From contig JBDRZZ010000001.1 in the NCBI GenBank assembly GCA_039804165.1, positions 158,643 through 222,642 of the forward strand: 64,000 bases of DNA, read 5' to 3'. Below are positions 18,968 through 28,117 of this stretch, piece after piece (position 1 is the stretch's first letter; every line of letters begins with the position of its first letter). The notes below the pieces were generated by a model. It was not told the origin of the DNA and searched no databases. It saw nothing but the letters and a program-made list of their open reading frames with translations. The stretch is from a candidate division WOR-3 bacterium (GTDB taxonomy: Bacteria > Hydrothermota > UBA3072). Both the position numbers and the translations under genes were made by a program.

Positions 18968-18989
18968 TTTCTTCTCCTTATTTTTCAAA

Positions 18990-19018
18990 ATATTAATTGT
19001 TTAGATCAGTATTGTCAA
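18990..19018 (-). promoter_or_regulatory. Promoter of hisG-thyX
   Basis: On the minus strand TTGACA (19018-19013), a 17-bp spacer and TAATAT (18995-18990). It is divergent from the DUF362 gene promoter only about 10 bp away. Confidence 0.6.
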
Positions 19019-19028
19019 GTTCCAATTG

Positions 19029-19058
19029 TTGACTTTTTATAAAATTATTGTTATTATT
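19029..19058 (+). promoter_or_regulatory. Promoter of the DUF362 gene, probably leaderless
   Basis: TTGACT then a 16-17 bp spacer and TATTAT, ending about 8 nt before the ATG at 19066. No Shine-Dalgarno is present, so a leaderless transcript is predicted. Confidence 0.55.
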
Positions 19059-19065
19059 TATTCAA

Positions 19066-19980
19066 ATGAATAGGAGAGATTTCTTAAAAAAGTTATTTTC
19101 TATAGCAGTAATTGCAGGGGTTTCTTCTACTTTTAAAGGAAAATCTTTATTCGCAGAAGAAAGAAAAGAAGAGGTTTTCCCAGATCTTGTTGCGGTTAAA
19201 GGTGGGAGTCCTGAAAAAATGTTTGATGAAGGAATAAAAGCTCTTGGAGGGATGAGGAGATTTGTAAAAAAAGGAGAAATTGTTGTAGTAAAGCCAAATA
19301 TTGCCTGGATTGCAAAACCTGAGAGTGCGGCGAATACAAATCCAGGATTGGTTAAAAGAATTATTGAGCATTGTTTTTGGGCAGGCGCAAGAAAAGTTTA
19401 TGTTTTTGACCATACTTGTGATGACTCTTTTACAACCTATAAGATTAGTGGAATCGAGAGTGTAGCAAAAGAAGCTGGTGCCACTATTGCTTATGCAAAT
19501 AAAGAGTCTTATTATCAGGAGGTAGTGATTCCAGAAGCTTATATTCTGAAGAAAGTGAAAGTTCATGAGTTAATTTTAGAAAGCGATGTTTTTATAAATG
19601 TTCCTATATTAAAACATCATAGTAGCGCGAAGATGACTTCTGCCTTTAAGAATTTAATGGGAGTTGTGTGGGATAGATTTTATTACCATAGAACAGATCT
19701 TGATAGATGTATTGCTGAGTTTCCTTTATATAGAAAACCGAACCTCACAGTTGTGGATGCTTATAATGTGTTAAAAAATGGCCCAAGATTTCGTTCTATG
19801 GAGGATGTTTTGAAGAAGGAGATCCAGCTTTTAGGAGTAGATATTGTAGCTTTGGATGTTGCTTCTTCAAAAATATTAGGGGAGAATCCGGAAAACATAA
19901 AATATATAATTTATGGAGAAAAACTTGGTCTTGGTAAAACTAATCTTGAAGAATTAAATATAAAGAGAATCACCCTCTGA
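19066..19980 (+). CDS. DUF362 family protein with twin-arginine signal
   Basis: An exported protein of the DUF362 family. MNRRDFLKKLFSIAVIAG is a good Tat signal (RRDFLK), so the protein would fold, perhaps with a cofactor, before export. The mature part has VVVKPNIAW and INVPILKHHSSAKMTSAFKNLMG, the conserved core of DUF362. Its neighbour 4 bp downstream is a membrane polyferredoxin, and DUF362 genes often sit beside ferredoxin genes, so a redox role is likely. The reaction is unknown. Confidence 0.82.
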   Translation: MNRRDFLKKLFSIAVIAGVSSTFKGKSLFAEERKEEVFPDLVAVKGGSPEKMFDEGIKALGGMRRFVKKGEIVVVKPNIAWIAKPESAANTNPGLVKRIIEHCFWAGARKVYVFDHTCDDSFTTYKISGIESVAKEAGATIAYANKESYYQEVVIPEAYILKKVKVHELILESDVFINVPILKHHSSAKMTSAFKNLMGVVWDRFYYHRTDLDRCIAEFPLYRKPNLTVVDAYNVLKNGPRFRSMEDVLKKEIQLLGVDIVALDVASSKILGENPENIKYIIYGEKLGLGKTNLEELNIKRITL

Positions 19981-19984
19981 TGGA

Positions 19985-21493
19985 ATGGTGAAAAATAAGT
20001 TAAGGTTTTTTCGTATTTTTTTTGAAATTTCTTTTTTTGTTTTTATAACCTCTTCTTTTTTTTGTTTTCCTTTAAGAGGGATACCTTCTAAAACTCAAAT
20101 AGTTCCTATTTTATTTTCTGTTTTTAGTAAAGAGTTTTTCTTAAGTATTTTTTTTGTGATTTTTTTTATTTTTGTGACTTTCTTCTTCGGAAGAATATAT
20201 TGCTCATTTTTTTGTCCTTTAGGAGGCTTTCAGGATATTTTTATAAGGGTTGGGAGATATATTAAAAAAAATAAATTTAAATATCAGAAGCCTTTGCTTT
20301 TTTTCCGTTTTACCATCCTTTTTTTCTTACTTATAAGTTTGTTTTCTGGTAGTTCTTATTTAATTAGTTGGCTAGATCCCTATAGTATTTTTGGAAAAAT
20401 GATAAATTATTTAATAAAACCAATTTTTGTTGTGATTAATAATTTGGGAGAGTTTTTTCTTAGAAAGAGAGGGTTTTATTTTTTTCGAATATTGGATTTT
20501 CCTGACTTTAATCTTTTTATTATCTCAATCCTTGGGTTAATTTTAGGTGGAGTTATATATTTTTCTTTAAAAGAAGGAAGGTTTTATTGTAATTCTATCT
20601 GCCCTCTTGGGACTTTCTTAAGTTTGGTTTCTTTTCGGTCCTTATGTAGAATAGAGATAGATAAATTAAGATGCACTTCTTGTGGAATTTGTGAATTCAA
20701 TTGTAAGGGAAGCTGTATAAATTCAAAAGAAAAAATAATTGATGATTTTTCTTGTATAAGATGTTTTAATTGCCTTTCTATATGTCCTTTTTCTGCGATT
20801 AGATTTAGATTTGTCTCATTTATAAAGAAGAGAAAAGAAAAAAATATAGAAAGAAGGAAATTTATTCTTTATTTGACTTATATTTGTTTTTTAGGAATTA
20901 ATTTGTTTTTGAGAGAAAAAGGCAAAAAACTTTCTAATTCTTCACCACCTACTCCTCCTGGTAGTATAAGTCTAAAGAGATTTCTTAGTAAATGCACTTC
21001 CTGCTATCTATGTGTAAATAGATGTCCAACAGGTGTCCTTCGCCCTTCTTTATTTCAATACGGGATTTTCGGAGCTTTCGTTCCTTTTATGGATTTTAGA
21101 AGTGGTTATTGTTCTTATGAGTGTAATGAGTGTTTAAATATATGTCCAACCAATGCAATTTTACCTTTTAGATTGGAAGAGAAAAAGAAAATTCAAATAG
21201 GAAGGGTTAATTTCACTCAAGATTTTTGTGTTGTGTATAAAAACAAAACCAATTGCGGAGCCTGTGCTGAGATATGTCCTACAGAAGCCATCAGAATGGT
21301 TCCATATAAGGGTTTATTATCAATACCTTTTACAGAGCCCTCAATTTGTGTTGGATGTGGAGGATGTGCGTTTGTTTGCCCGGCAACTCCAAAAGCAATT
21401 GTTATAGAGACAAACCTCGTACATAGAGAAGTAAAGAGCTTTGAGAGATCAAAGAACAAAAAGGAAAACAGAAAAGAAGAATTCCCCTTTTAA
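19985..21493 (+). CDS. NapH::NapG-like membrane polyferredoxin fusion
   Basis: Predicted electron-transfer protein at the inner membrane. The N-terminal part (about 1-200) has roughly four to five hydrophobic helices and two NapH-type CxxxCP motifs (YCSFFCPLG and YCNSICPLG). Then follow two 4Fe-4S motifs (CTSCGICEFNC; CIRCFNCLSICP), a further hydrophobic segment introduced by RRKFILYL, and four more cluster motifs (CTSCYLCVNRCP, CSYECNECLNICP, an NCGACAEICP cluster and CVGCGGCAFVCP). The second half looks like NapG with a remnant Tat signal fused to NapH. No nap nitrate reductase genes accompany it; the partner is the Tat DUF362 protein. Confidence 0.82.
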   Translation: MVKNKLRFFRIFFEISFFVFITSSFFCFPLRGIPSKTQIVPILFSVFSKEFFLSIFFVIFFIFVTFFFGRIYCSFFCPLGGFQDIFIRVGRYIKKNKFKYQKPLLFFRFTILFFLLISLFSGSSYLISWLDPYSIFGKMINYLIKPIFVVINNLGEFFLRKRGFYFFRILDFPDFNLFIISILGLILGGVIYFSLKEGRFYCNSICPLGTFLSLVSFRSLCRIEIDKLRCTSCGICEFNCKGSCINSKEKIIDDFSCIRCFNCLSICPFSAIRFRFVSFIKKRKEKNIERRKFILYLTYICFLGINLFLREKGKKLSNSSPPTPPGSISLKRFLSKCTSCYLCVNRCPTGVLRPSLFQYGIFGAFVPFMDFRSGYCSYECNECLNICPTNAILPFRLEEKKKIQIGRVNFTQDFCVVYKNKTNCGACAEICPTEAIRMVPYKGLLSIPFTEPSICVGCGGCAFVCPATPKAIVIETNLVHREVKSFERSKNKKENRKEEFPF

Positions 21494-21565
21494 AAATGGG
21501 TTGATTTTTAGAGATTATTTATTAGATTGATTTAATTAAGATTAAAAGTTTTTAAGGAGGAGTTT

Positions 21566-22489
21566 ATGAGTTTTGGTGAAGGAAAAATTTGGTTTGATGG
21601 TAAATTTGTAGATTGGGAAGAAGCAAAGATCCATGTTTTGTCTCATGTGGTTCATTATGGTTCGAGTGTTTTTGAGGGAACCAGATGTTATAATACAAAA
21701 AAAGGTCCTGCTATTTTCCGGCACAAAGAGCATCTGAAAAGATTATATGATTCTGCGAAAATATATAGAATGGAAATTCCTTATACAATGGAGGAATTTG
21801 GAGATGCGATAATTGAAACCATTAGGGTTAATAAGCTCAAAGAGTGTTATATAAGGCCAATTATATTTAGGGGTTATGGACCAATGGGAGTTAATCCTTT
21901 AAAGAACCCAATTCATTGTGTTATAGCTGTTTGGGAGTGGGGGACCTATCTTGGAGAGGGAGTCCTTGAGAAGGGAATTTCGGTTCAGGTTTCTTCTTGG
22001 AATCGTTGTGCTCCAAATACAATGCCTTTTCTTGCAAAAGCTGGAGGAAATTATCTTAATTCTCAGTTGATTAAGATGGAAGCCACTATGAATGGTTTTG
22101 ATGAAGGGATTGCTTTGGATTCTTATGGGTATGTCTCTGAGGGTTCTGGAGAGAATATATTTGTTGTAAGAAATAATGTGATTTATACTCCTCCCTCCAG
22201 TTCTTCCATTTTGCCAGGGGTGACCCGTCATAGCATTTTTATTCTTGCAAGAGACCTTGGCATCCGGATTGAGAAACATTTTATTCCCCGGGAAGCTTTA
22301 TATATTGCAGATGAAATATTTCTTACAGGGACAGCAGCAGAGATAACTCCTGTTACTAAGGTGGATAATATAGTGGTGGGAGATGGAAAAAGGGGGCCAA
22401 TTACAAAAAAGCTTCAAGATGAATTTTTTGGGATCGTGAGGGGTGAGAAAGAAGATCGACACAATTGGCTCACGTTTGTTTATGAATAA
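21566..22489 (+). CDS. ilvE: Branched-chain amino acid aminotransferase
   Basis: Final transamination of valine, leucine and isoleucine synthesis (PLP fold type IV). The catalytic Lys is Lys158 in [29 protein letters not shown] and GTAAEITPV are the family's cofactor and substrate signatures, and [12 protein letters not shown] is the usual N-terminal motif. At 307 aa it is normal. AAGGAGG precedes the ATG. Its stop lies just before the Shine-Dalgarno of the next gene. It complements leuA/C/D and ilvD elsewhere in the window. Confidence 0.95.
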   Translation: MSFGEGKIWFDGKFVDWEEAKIHVLSHVVHYGSSVFEGTRCYNTKKGPAIFRHKEHLKRLYDSAKIYRMEIPYTMEEFGDAIIETIRVNKLKECYIRPIIFRGYGPMGVNPLKNPIHCVIAVWEWGTYLGEGVLEKGISVQVSSWNRCAPNTMPFLAKAGGNYLNSQLIKMEATMNGFDEGIALDSYGYVSEGSGENIFVVRNNVIYTPPSSSSILPGVTRHSIFILARDLGIRIEKHFIPREALYIADEIFLTGTAAEITPVTKVDNIVVGDGKRGPITKKLQDEFFGIVRGEKEDRHNWLTFVYE

Positions 22490-22499
22490 GGAGGGAAAT

Positions 22500-24419
22500 T
22501 TGAAAAGGTCTTGTGCTCTTTTCCTTATAATTTGTCTTTTGTCCTTTTTCTGTAGCAAAGAAAAAGCCTCTTCAGTTACTCAAAGGGAAAATTTAAGCGA
22601 GGAAGATTTGATGGGAAAATATGGACCAAAGGATCTTTCTAAGGAGAAAGTAGATAGTATTATTGAATCTATAAAATGGACAACCAATGAAAATCCAACA
22701 GTTCTTGGAGATAAAAATGCAAAAGAGGGAGGGACTTTAATTATAGGAGAGACAGGGTATCCTGCAACATTAAGGCCAGTAGGAGAAAATTCAAGTTATG
22801 TTTTTAATTCCTTACTTCAAATGTTAATTTATGAAACTCTTCTTGATTTAGATCCTATAACTTTGGAATATAAACCTGTTATTGCAGATAAGTGGTGTAT
22901 TACGGATGATAAAAAAACTTATTTTTATCACATAAACCCTGAGGCGAAATGGGAAGATGGAACTCCAATAACAGCATTTGATTTTGTTGCAACCTGGGAT
23001 CTTTTAACAAATGAAGGGATAAAAGAACCCTTCCAAAATGATTTGTGGAATAAGTTTGAAAGGCCGGTTGCTCTTTCTAAAGAGATTTTAATGGTTAAGC
23101 CTAAGTTTCTTGAATGGAGACTATTTTTGAATTTTAGTGTAAATTTTCCTGTTTTTCCTGAACGGATTTTAAGCTCAATATCTATCGAGGATTATATGAA
23201 GGAGTTTAATGATAAAATGATGATGGGTTCAGGACCTTATGCTTTTGAGAAGGCGGAGATGAATCAGTTTGTGAGTTTAAGGAAGAATAAGTCCTGGTGG
23301 GGTAGGAATCTTAAGTGGAATAAAGGATTATTTAACTTTGATAGAATTAAGTTCATTTTTTATACAGAAGAAACCGTTATGGATGAGAAATTTAAAAAAG
23401 GTGACATAGATGTGATTTATGTAAGAGTTGCCAGAAAATGGGTTTCTGATTTTACTCCACAGAAAATAAATGCTATAAAAAATAACTATATTGTAAAACA
23501 GAAAGTTTATGATAACTCTCCAATTGGAATTTCAGGATTTCATTTTAATATGAGAGAAGAGCCTTTTAATGATATAAGGGTTAGAAAAGCTTTTTGTTAT
23601 CTTTTAAATAGAGAAGAAATGATGGAAAAGTTGTTCTTTAATGAATATGAATATTTAAACTCCTTTTACCCAAATTCTATTTATGAAAACAAGAACAATC
23701 CTAAGGTTAAATATAATCCTGAAGAAGCAATTAGACTATTAGAGGAAGCTGGTTATTCTGGGAAGAGTTTAAATGAAGAAGGGTATATTGTGAAGGATGG
23801 AAAAGTTTTTGAGTTAGAATTAAATGATTATGATGGTGATACGAGAATAGAAACCATATTTCAGGAGGACCTTAAGAAAGTTGGTATAAAGCTTAATATA
23901 AAGAAAGTTACTTGGGCAAAACATATGAGAAGTCTGCATGAGTTTGATTTTAAAATAACAGGTATTGGCTTTTCTGGTTCTTTATTCCCAGATCCTGAGT
24001 TTGTATATCATTCTAAATACGCTGATAAAAAGAATTCTAATAACATATGGGGTTTAAAAAACAAAAGAGTGGATGAGATTTGTGAAGAATATTCAAGAGA
24101 ATTTGATATAAATAAAAGGGTGAAACTTCTTAAAGAACTTGATTCTATTCTGGTTTCTCAATATATGATGGCTATGTTTTGGTATTCAGATAATGTTAGA
24201 ATTTTATACTGGAACAAATTTGGAACTCCAGAATTTGTTTTGGATCGTTTTTCTGGTTCTTCCTATTGGGAACTTTCACCTATAAAATACTGGTGGTATG
24301 ATGAGGATGCTCATAGTAGACTAAAAGAAGCGATGAAGAGTAATATTCCTCTACCAGAGAAACCGAAAGAAGTAAAATATTGGTTAAAATATAAAGGAGA
24401 AAATTTTATTAAGAAGTAA
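22500..24419 (+). CDS. Oligopeptide-type ABC transporter substrate-binding lipoprotein (SBP family 5)
   Basis: Captures peptides or other small solutes for an ABC importer. The best start is the TTG at 22500: AAGGAGGG ends 5 nt upstream, and the reading gives a lipoprotein signal (MKRSCALFLIICLLSFFC, Cys18); a longer reading from 22443 would lie inside ilvE. The body shows the family 5 layout: LRPVGENSSYVFNSLLQMLIYETLL, YHINPEAKWEDGTPITAFDF and VRKAFCYLLNREEM. There are no permease or ATPase genes adjacent, so the transporter must be encoded elsewhere, or the protein is an orphan. Confidence 0.88.
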   Translation: MKRSCALFLIICLLSFFCSKEKASSVTQRENLSEEDLMGKYGPKDLSKEKVDSIIESIKWTTNENPTVLGDKNAKEGGTLIIGETGYPATLRPVGENSSYVFNSLLQMLIYETLLDLDPITLEYKPVIADKWCITDDKKTYFYHINPEAKWEDGTPITAFDFVATWDLLTNEGIKEPFQNDLWNKFERPVALSKEILMVKPKFLEWRLFLNFSVNFPVFPERILSSISIEDYMKEFNDKMMMGSGPYAFEKAEMNQFVSLRKNKSWWGRNLKWNKGLFNFDRIKFIFYTEETVMDEKFKKGDIDVIYVRVARKWVSDFTPQKINAIKNNYIVKQKVYDNSPIGISGFHFNMREEPFNDIRVRKAFCYLLNREEMMEKLFFNEYEYLNSFYPNSIYENKNNPKVKYNPEEAIRLLEEAGYSGKSLNEEGYIVKDGKVFELELNDYDGDTRIETIFQEDLKKVGIKLNIKKVTWAKHMRSLHEFDFKITGIGFSGSLFPDPEFVYHSKYADKKNSNNIWGLKNKRVDEICEEYSREFDINKRVKLLKELDSILVSQYMMAMFWYSDNVRILYWNKFGTPEFVLDRFSGSSYWELSPIKYWWYDEDAHSRLKEAMKSNIPLPEKPKEVKYWLKYKGENFIKK

Positions 24420-24453
24420 TTTTTTATTTTTTGAGAAATACACAATTTAACTA

Positions 24454-24481
24454 TTGACAAAATAGAGGTTTTTTTTATATT
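24454..24481 (+). promoter_or_regulatory. Promoter of the TPR-pepP-efp operon, probably leaderless
   Basis: TTGACA at 24454-24459, a 16-bp spacer and TATATT at 24476-24481, followed by only 7 nt before the ATG at 24489, with no Shine-Dalgarno. Confidence 0.7.
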
Positions 24482-24488
24482 TATATTA

Positions 24489-25820
24489 ATGGATAATGAT
24501 TTAAAAAGAATAAAAGAAAGATTAGAACGAGATCCAAATTCACTTCTTTTTGCTCAATATGCAGATTTATTAAGAAGAGAAGGGAATATTGAAGAAGCCA
24601 TAAAAGTTGCAGAGGAAGGTGTAAAAAAACATCCTGAATACGCTACTGGATTTTTAGTTTTAGGTAGGTGTTACAGTAAAAAGGGGGAAGTAGAAAAAGC
24701 AGTAGAAAATCTTGAAAAAGCTATAAGCCTTGACAAGCAAAGTATAATTGCTCTACAAGAATTAAGTAAACTTTATATAAAAACTGGGGAAAAGGAAAAG
24801 GCAAGAGAAACTCTTAAGAAGCAACTTGAGCTTGACCCTTTAGATAGAGATGCAAAAAGATTATTAAGGGAAATAGAAGAGGAAGAAAAAGAGGAAGATA
24901 GTGTGGGAACTCTTTCTTCTTTCTTTGAAGAAGAACTGGAAGAAGAAAAGATTTCTGGGGAAGAGAAAGAAGAAACTGAGGTTGAAGAAAGCTCTCCTGA
25001 TATTGAAAAAGAGCTCGAGGAGATTTCTGAAGATTTAGAGTTTGAAAGTGTATCAAAAGAAGAATTTGAACTTGAGGGGAAAAGTGAGTTAGAAGAAGAA
25101 ATTTCTGAAGAGGAAACGGAAGAAGAGGAAGAAGGAATTCCTAAAGAAGAAGTAGAAGAGGAATCTTTAGAAGAAGAGGAGGAATGGGAAGAGGAAGAAG
25201 AGGTTGATGAAAAAAGAACTTCCGAGGAGGAAGAGTTAGAGGAGATAGAGGAAGAGGAGGAGGAGGAAGAAGAAGAAGAAGAAGAAGAAGAAGAAGAAAA
25301 AGAAGAAGAGCCGAAAGAGGAGATGGATATTGGAGAAATTTTCGGTAAGAGTAGAGAGAAAGAGACTGAAGCGGTTGAAGAAGAATTTTTTGAATTGGAA
25401 GAGGAAGCCCCTGAGGAAGTAGAGTTAAAGGAGATAGAAGAAGGACCTCTTGGCAAAGTTGAAGAGGAGCTAAGCGAAGAGAAAGAAAAAAGACTTAGGG
25501 AACTCGCTAAGATATATGAAAAACATGGGTTTAGAGAAAAGGCAATAAATATATACGAGAAGCTTTATCAAGCCACTAAAAATGAAGAGTTTAAAGAAAG
25601 AATAGAAAGAATAAAGAGTTCTAAGGCAGAGGGGATTTTACATTTAGAAACTGAGGAAGAAGAGAGAGGAGAAGAAAGCCTTTTTGAGGAGTTGGAGAGT
25701 GAAGCTCCGTTAGATTTAGAAGAAGAAAAGTTAGAGAAAGAAGAGAAAAGAGGCGAGGAAGAAATAGACGAAAGTTTTCGTGAATGGATTGAAGGTTTAA
25801 ACGGAACATCAAGTGAATGA
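24489..25820 (+). CDS. TPR protein with long glutamate-rich low-complexity region
   Basis: 443 aa, cytoplasmic (no signal). About three tetratricopeptide repeats occupy residues 1-125 (EEAIKVAEEGVKKHP, EKAVENLEKAISLD, EKARETLKKQLELDP). Residues about 130-330 are extremely acidic with a near-continuous Glu tract encoded at 25245-25312, and a lone TPR-like pair follows (LRELAKIYEKHGFREKAINIYEKLY). Proteins of this layout act as scaffolds, but no partner is evident. Its stop overlaps the GTG of the peptidase gene (coupled). The poly-Glu tract is coded by mixed GAA/GAG. Confidence 0.75.
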   Translation: MDNDLKRIKERLERDPNSLLFAQYADLLRREGNIEEAIKVAEEGVKKHPEYATGFLVLGRCYSKKGEVEKAVENLEKAISLDKQSIIALQELSKLYIKTGEKEKARETLKKQLELDPLDRDAKRLLREIEEEEKEEDSVGTLSSFFEEELEEEKISGEEKEETEVEESSPDIEKELEEISEDLEFESVSKEEFELEGKSELEEEISEEETEEEEEGIPKEEVEEESLEEEEEWEEEEEVDEKRTSEEEELEEIEEEEEEEEEEEEEEEEEKEEEPKEEMDIGEIFGKSREKETEAVEEEFFELEEEAPEEVELKEIEEGPLGKVEEELSEEKEKRLRELAKIYEKHGFREKAINIYEKLYQATKNEEFKERIERIKSSKAEGILHLETEEEERGEESLFEELESEAPLDLEEEKLEKEEKRGEEEIDESFREWIEGLNGTSSE

Positions 25821-26880
25821 AAGGATAGAAAAGCTACAAGCCCAATTTGAAGAAGAACATATTGATAGTTTCCTTGTAACCTCAAAAGAAAATATTTTTT
25901 ATTTGACTGGATTCAGAGGAGATGCTGGAATACTATTTATTACTCCAAGAAAAGTATTGTTAATCACTGATTACCGTTTTCAAGGGGAGGTCGTTAATAA
26001 TTTAGGTGAAGTAGAAGTTTGTTTAACTAGGAAGGGTTATATAGAAGAATTAGCAAAACACCGAATTGTGAGGAGAAAAAAGAGAGTAGGTTTTGAATCC
26101 AAAAACATTAGTTATAGTCTTTATTGGGAAATGAGAGAAAAATTAAATTGGTTAAAATTTAAGGGGTTTGATTCTTTTGTTGAAAATTTAAGGATGATAA
26201 AAGATAAAGAAGAGATAAAAAAAATAAAAAAGGCTTCAGATATATTAGATAAAGCTTTTGTTGAAACACTTAATTATATAAAAGAAGGTTTAAGCGAAAA
26301 AGAAATAGCGATTGAACTTGAATATAGAGTAAGAAAGTATGGGGGTGAAAAAATCTCATTTGAAACAATAGTAGCATCTGGATACCGTTCTTCAATTCCA
26401 CATGGGGTGGCTACTGATAAAAAGATAAAAAAAGGAGATTTTATAACGATTGACTTTGGAACCGCATATGAGGGATATAACGCGGATATGACAAGAACGA
26501 CTTTTCTTGGAGAACCAAAAGAGAAAGATAAAGAGATTTATGAAACAGTATATAAAGCTCAGGAATTGGCAATTCAATCGATAAAAGAGAATATAAGAGC
26601 TAAAGATTTAGATAAGATTGTGAGAGATTTCCTTTCTAAGAATGGTTTTGGAGAATATTTCTTGCATTCTTTAGGACATGGGGTAGGTCTTGAGGTTCAT
26701 GAACCACCTTATATTTCTAAAAAAGGTAATTATTCCCTAAAAGAAGGAATGGTCTTTACAATAGAACCTGGAATTTATTTGCCTCAATATCAGGGAGTAA
26801 GAATAGAAGATACAATTGCTCTTAAGGATAGTAAACCTATATACTTGACAGAAACTAAAAGAGAATTAATTATTTTATAA
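25813..26880 (+). CDS. Xaa-Pro aminopeptidase / proline dipeptidase (M24)
   Basis: Removes N-terminal residues preceding proline; cytoplasmic dinuclear metalloenzyme. The creatinase-like N-domain (about 1-125) is followed by the pita-bread domain with metal ligands in IDFGTAYEGYNADMTRT (two Asp), HSLGHGVGLEVHEPP (His), TIEPGIYL (Glu) and VRIEDT (Glu). The GTG start at 25813 overlaps the upstream stop by 8 bp; the next ATG is out of frame. At 355 aa the length is typical. The stop shares a base with the efp ATG. Confidence 0.93.
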   Translation: MNERIEKLQAQFEEEHIDSFLVTSKENIFYLTGFRGDAGILFITPRKVLLITDYRFQGEVVNNLGEVEVCLTRKGYIEELAKHRIVRRKKRVGFESKNISYSLYWEMREKLNWLKFKGFDSFVENLRMIKDKEEIKKIKKASDILDKAFVETLNYIKEGLSEKEIAIELEYRVRKYGGEKISFETIVASGYRSSIPHGVATDKKIKKGDFITIDFGTAYEGYNADMTRTTFLGEPKEKDKEIYETVYKAQELAIQSIKENIRAKDLDKIVRDFLSKNGFGEYFLHSLGHGVGLEVHEPPYISKKGNYSLKEGMVFTIEPGIYLPQYQGVRIEDTIALKDSKPIYLTETKRELIIL

Positions 26881-27440
26881 TGCCTACTATAACTGATATA
26901 ACTAAAGGATTAATAATTAAATTTGAGAATTCTATATATGAGGTTTTGGATTTCCTCCATGTTAAACCTGGGAAAGGTCATGCTTTTGTGAGAACAAAAA
27001 TGAGAAATTTAAGAGATGGAACTATAATTACAAAAAGTTTAAAAAATGGGGATTATTTTGAAATTATACCGGCAGAGGAAAGAGAAGTGCAGTTCTTATA
27101 TAAGAGTGGAAAAGAGTATTTTTTTATGGATCTTGAGACCTATGAGCAATTTCCTATTAGTGAAGAAATAATAGGTGAGAATAAATTTTATTTGAAGGAA
27201 GAGTTGAATTGTAAAATTAGAATTGCAAAAAATGAAATTTTAGGTGTAATTATTCCAAACTTTGTTACCCTTAAGATTGTATCTACAGAACCAGGGGTGA
27301 GGGGTAATACAGTTCAGGGCGGTTCAAAGCCAGCTCTTCTTGAGACAGGACTTAAGATTAAAGTTCCCCTATTTCTTAAGGAAGGAGAGGAAATCGTTGT
27401 TGATACAAGAACGGGAGAATATATAGAGAGAAAACAATAA
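26880..27440 (+). CDS. efp: Elongation factor P
   Basis: Relieves ribosome stalling at polyproline. Three beta-barrel domains; the modification-site lysine is in the loop KPGKGHAFVRTK (Lys32), and the C-terminal signature VRGNTVQGGSKPALLETG is intact. At 186 aa it is normal. No epmA/epmB modification genes are seen. The pairing of an Xaa-Pro peptidase gene with efp is common in bacteria. Confidence 0.96.
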   Translation: MPTITDITKGLIIKFENSIYEVLDFLHVKPGKGHAFVRTKMRNLRDGTIITKSLKNGDYFEIIPAEEREVQFLYKSGKEYFFMDLETYEQFPISEEIIGENKFYLKEELNCKIRIAKNEILGVIIPNFVTLKIVSTEPGVRGNTVQGGSKPALLETGLKIKVPLFLKEGEEIVVDTRTGEYIERKQ

Positions 27441-27450
27441 GGAGGGTCTT

Positions 27451-28089
27451 ATGGAGAAGGTTAATGAGAGTATTGGATATGAAAGAGAATTGAAAAAGGG
27501 AGAGGTTTTATTTAAAGAAGGGGATACGGGAGAAGAGATGTATCTTATTAGGTCCGGGAAGATAAGGATTGTGAAGGAGATAGAGGGAAAAAGTAAAACA
27601 CTTGCTATTATAGGCGAAGGGGAGTTTTTTGGAGAAATGGCTCTCTTGGATAAGAGTCCACGTTCTGCTTCTGCAATTGCTGAAACAGATGTAAAGCTTA
27701 TTATAGTAGATAGAGAAGCTTTTTTAAATTCGGTTAATAAAAATCCTTTTATAAAATATATTATAGAAACTTTAACTAACCGATTGAGAAAAACAAACAA
27801 TATGTTAAAGTATTTCTCGGTTCCAAACGAGAAGATGAGGGTGCTTTTATTTATTAAGGATAGATTGAGTAGGAATGAACCCCCAGATATGGATACAGGG
27901 TTAGATGCTGAGGGGCGAGAAATAGCAGAAGTTACTGGAGTTTCTTTGGATAAAGTAAAGGAGTATTTGGAAGAACTAAAAGAATACAATATTGCTGAAT
28001 TAGGATCAACAATTACAATAAAATCTCCTGAAAAACTTAAAAAATACGAAGAGTATATTGCGCTTCAAGAGGAATTTAAAAGAGAGTAA
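27451..28089 (+). CDS. Crp/Fnr-family cyclic-nucleotide-binding regulator
   Basis: A 212-aa protein with a cNMP-binding jelly roll (about 15-125; GEVLFKEGDTGEEMYLIRSGKIRI, GEFFGEMALLDKSPRSASA), a dimerisation helix and a C-terminal winged-helix segment (EGREIAEVTGVSLDKVKEYLEEL). The phosphate-binding cassette resembles CRP (GEMALLD..RSA), so it could bind a cyclic nucleotide; it lacks the Cys cluster of FNR. AAGGAGGG lies 4-5 nt before the ATG. The target genes are unknown. Confidence 0.85.
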   Translation: MEKVNESIGYERELKKGEVLFKEGDTGEEMYLIRSGKIRIVKEIEGKSKTLAIIGEGEFFGEMALLDKSPRSASAIAETDVKLIIVDREAFLNSVNKNPFIKYIIETLTNRLRKTNNMLKYFSVPNEKMRVLLFIKDRLSRNEPPDMDTGLDAEGREIAEVTGVSLDKVKEYLEELKEYNIAELGSTITIKSPEKLKKYEEYIALQEEFKRE

Positions 28090-28117
28090 GGAATAAAAAT
28101 AACATTTTTGAATCAAA

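Noticed and set aside
25245-25312. Repeat array resembling a short tandem array
   Set aside because: Simple GAA/GAG codon repeats inside a coding region; no spacer-repeat pattern, so not a CRISPR.
24773-25456. Serine-rich 227-aa minus-strand ORF
   Set aside because: It is the antisense of the Glu-rich GAA/GAG tract; stop codons are suppressed by composition and there is no ribosome site.
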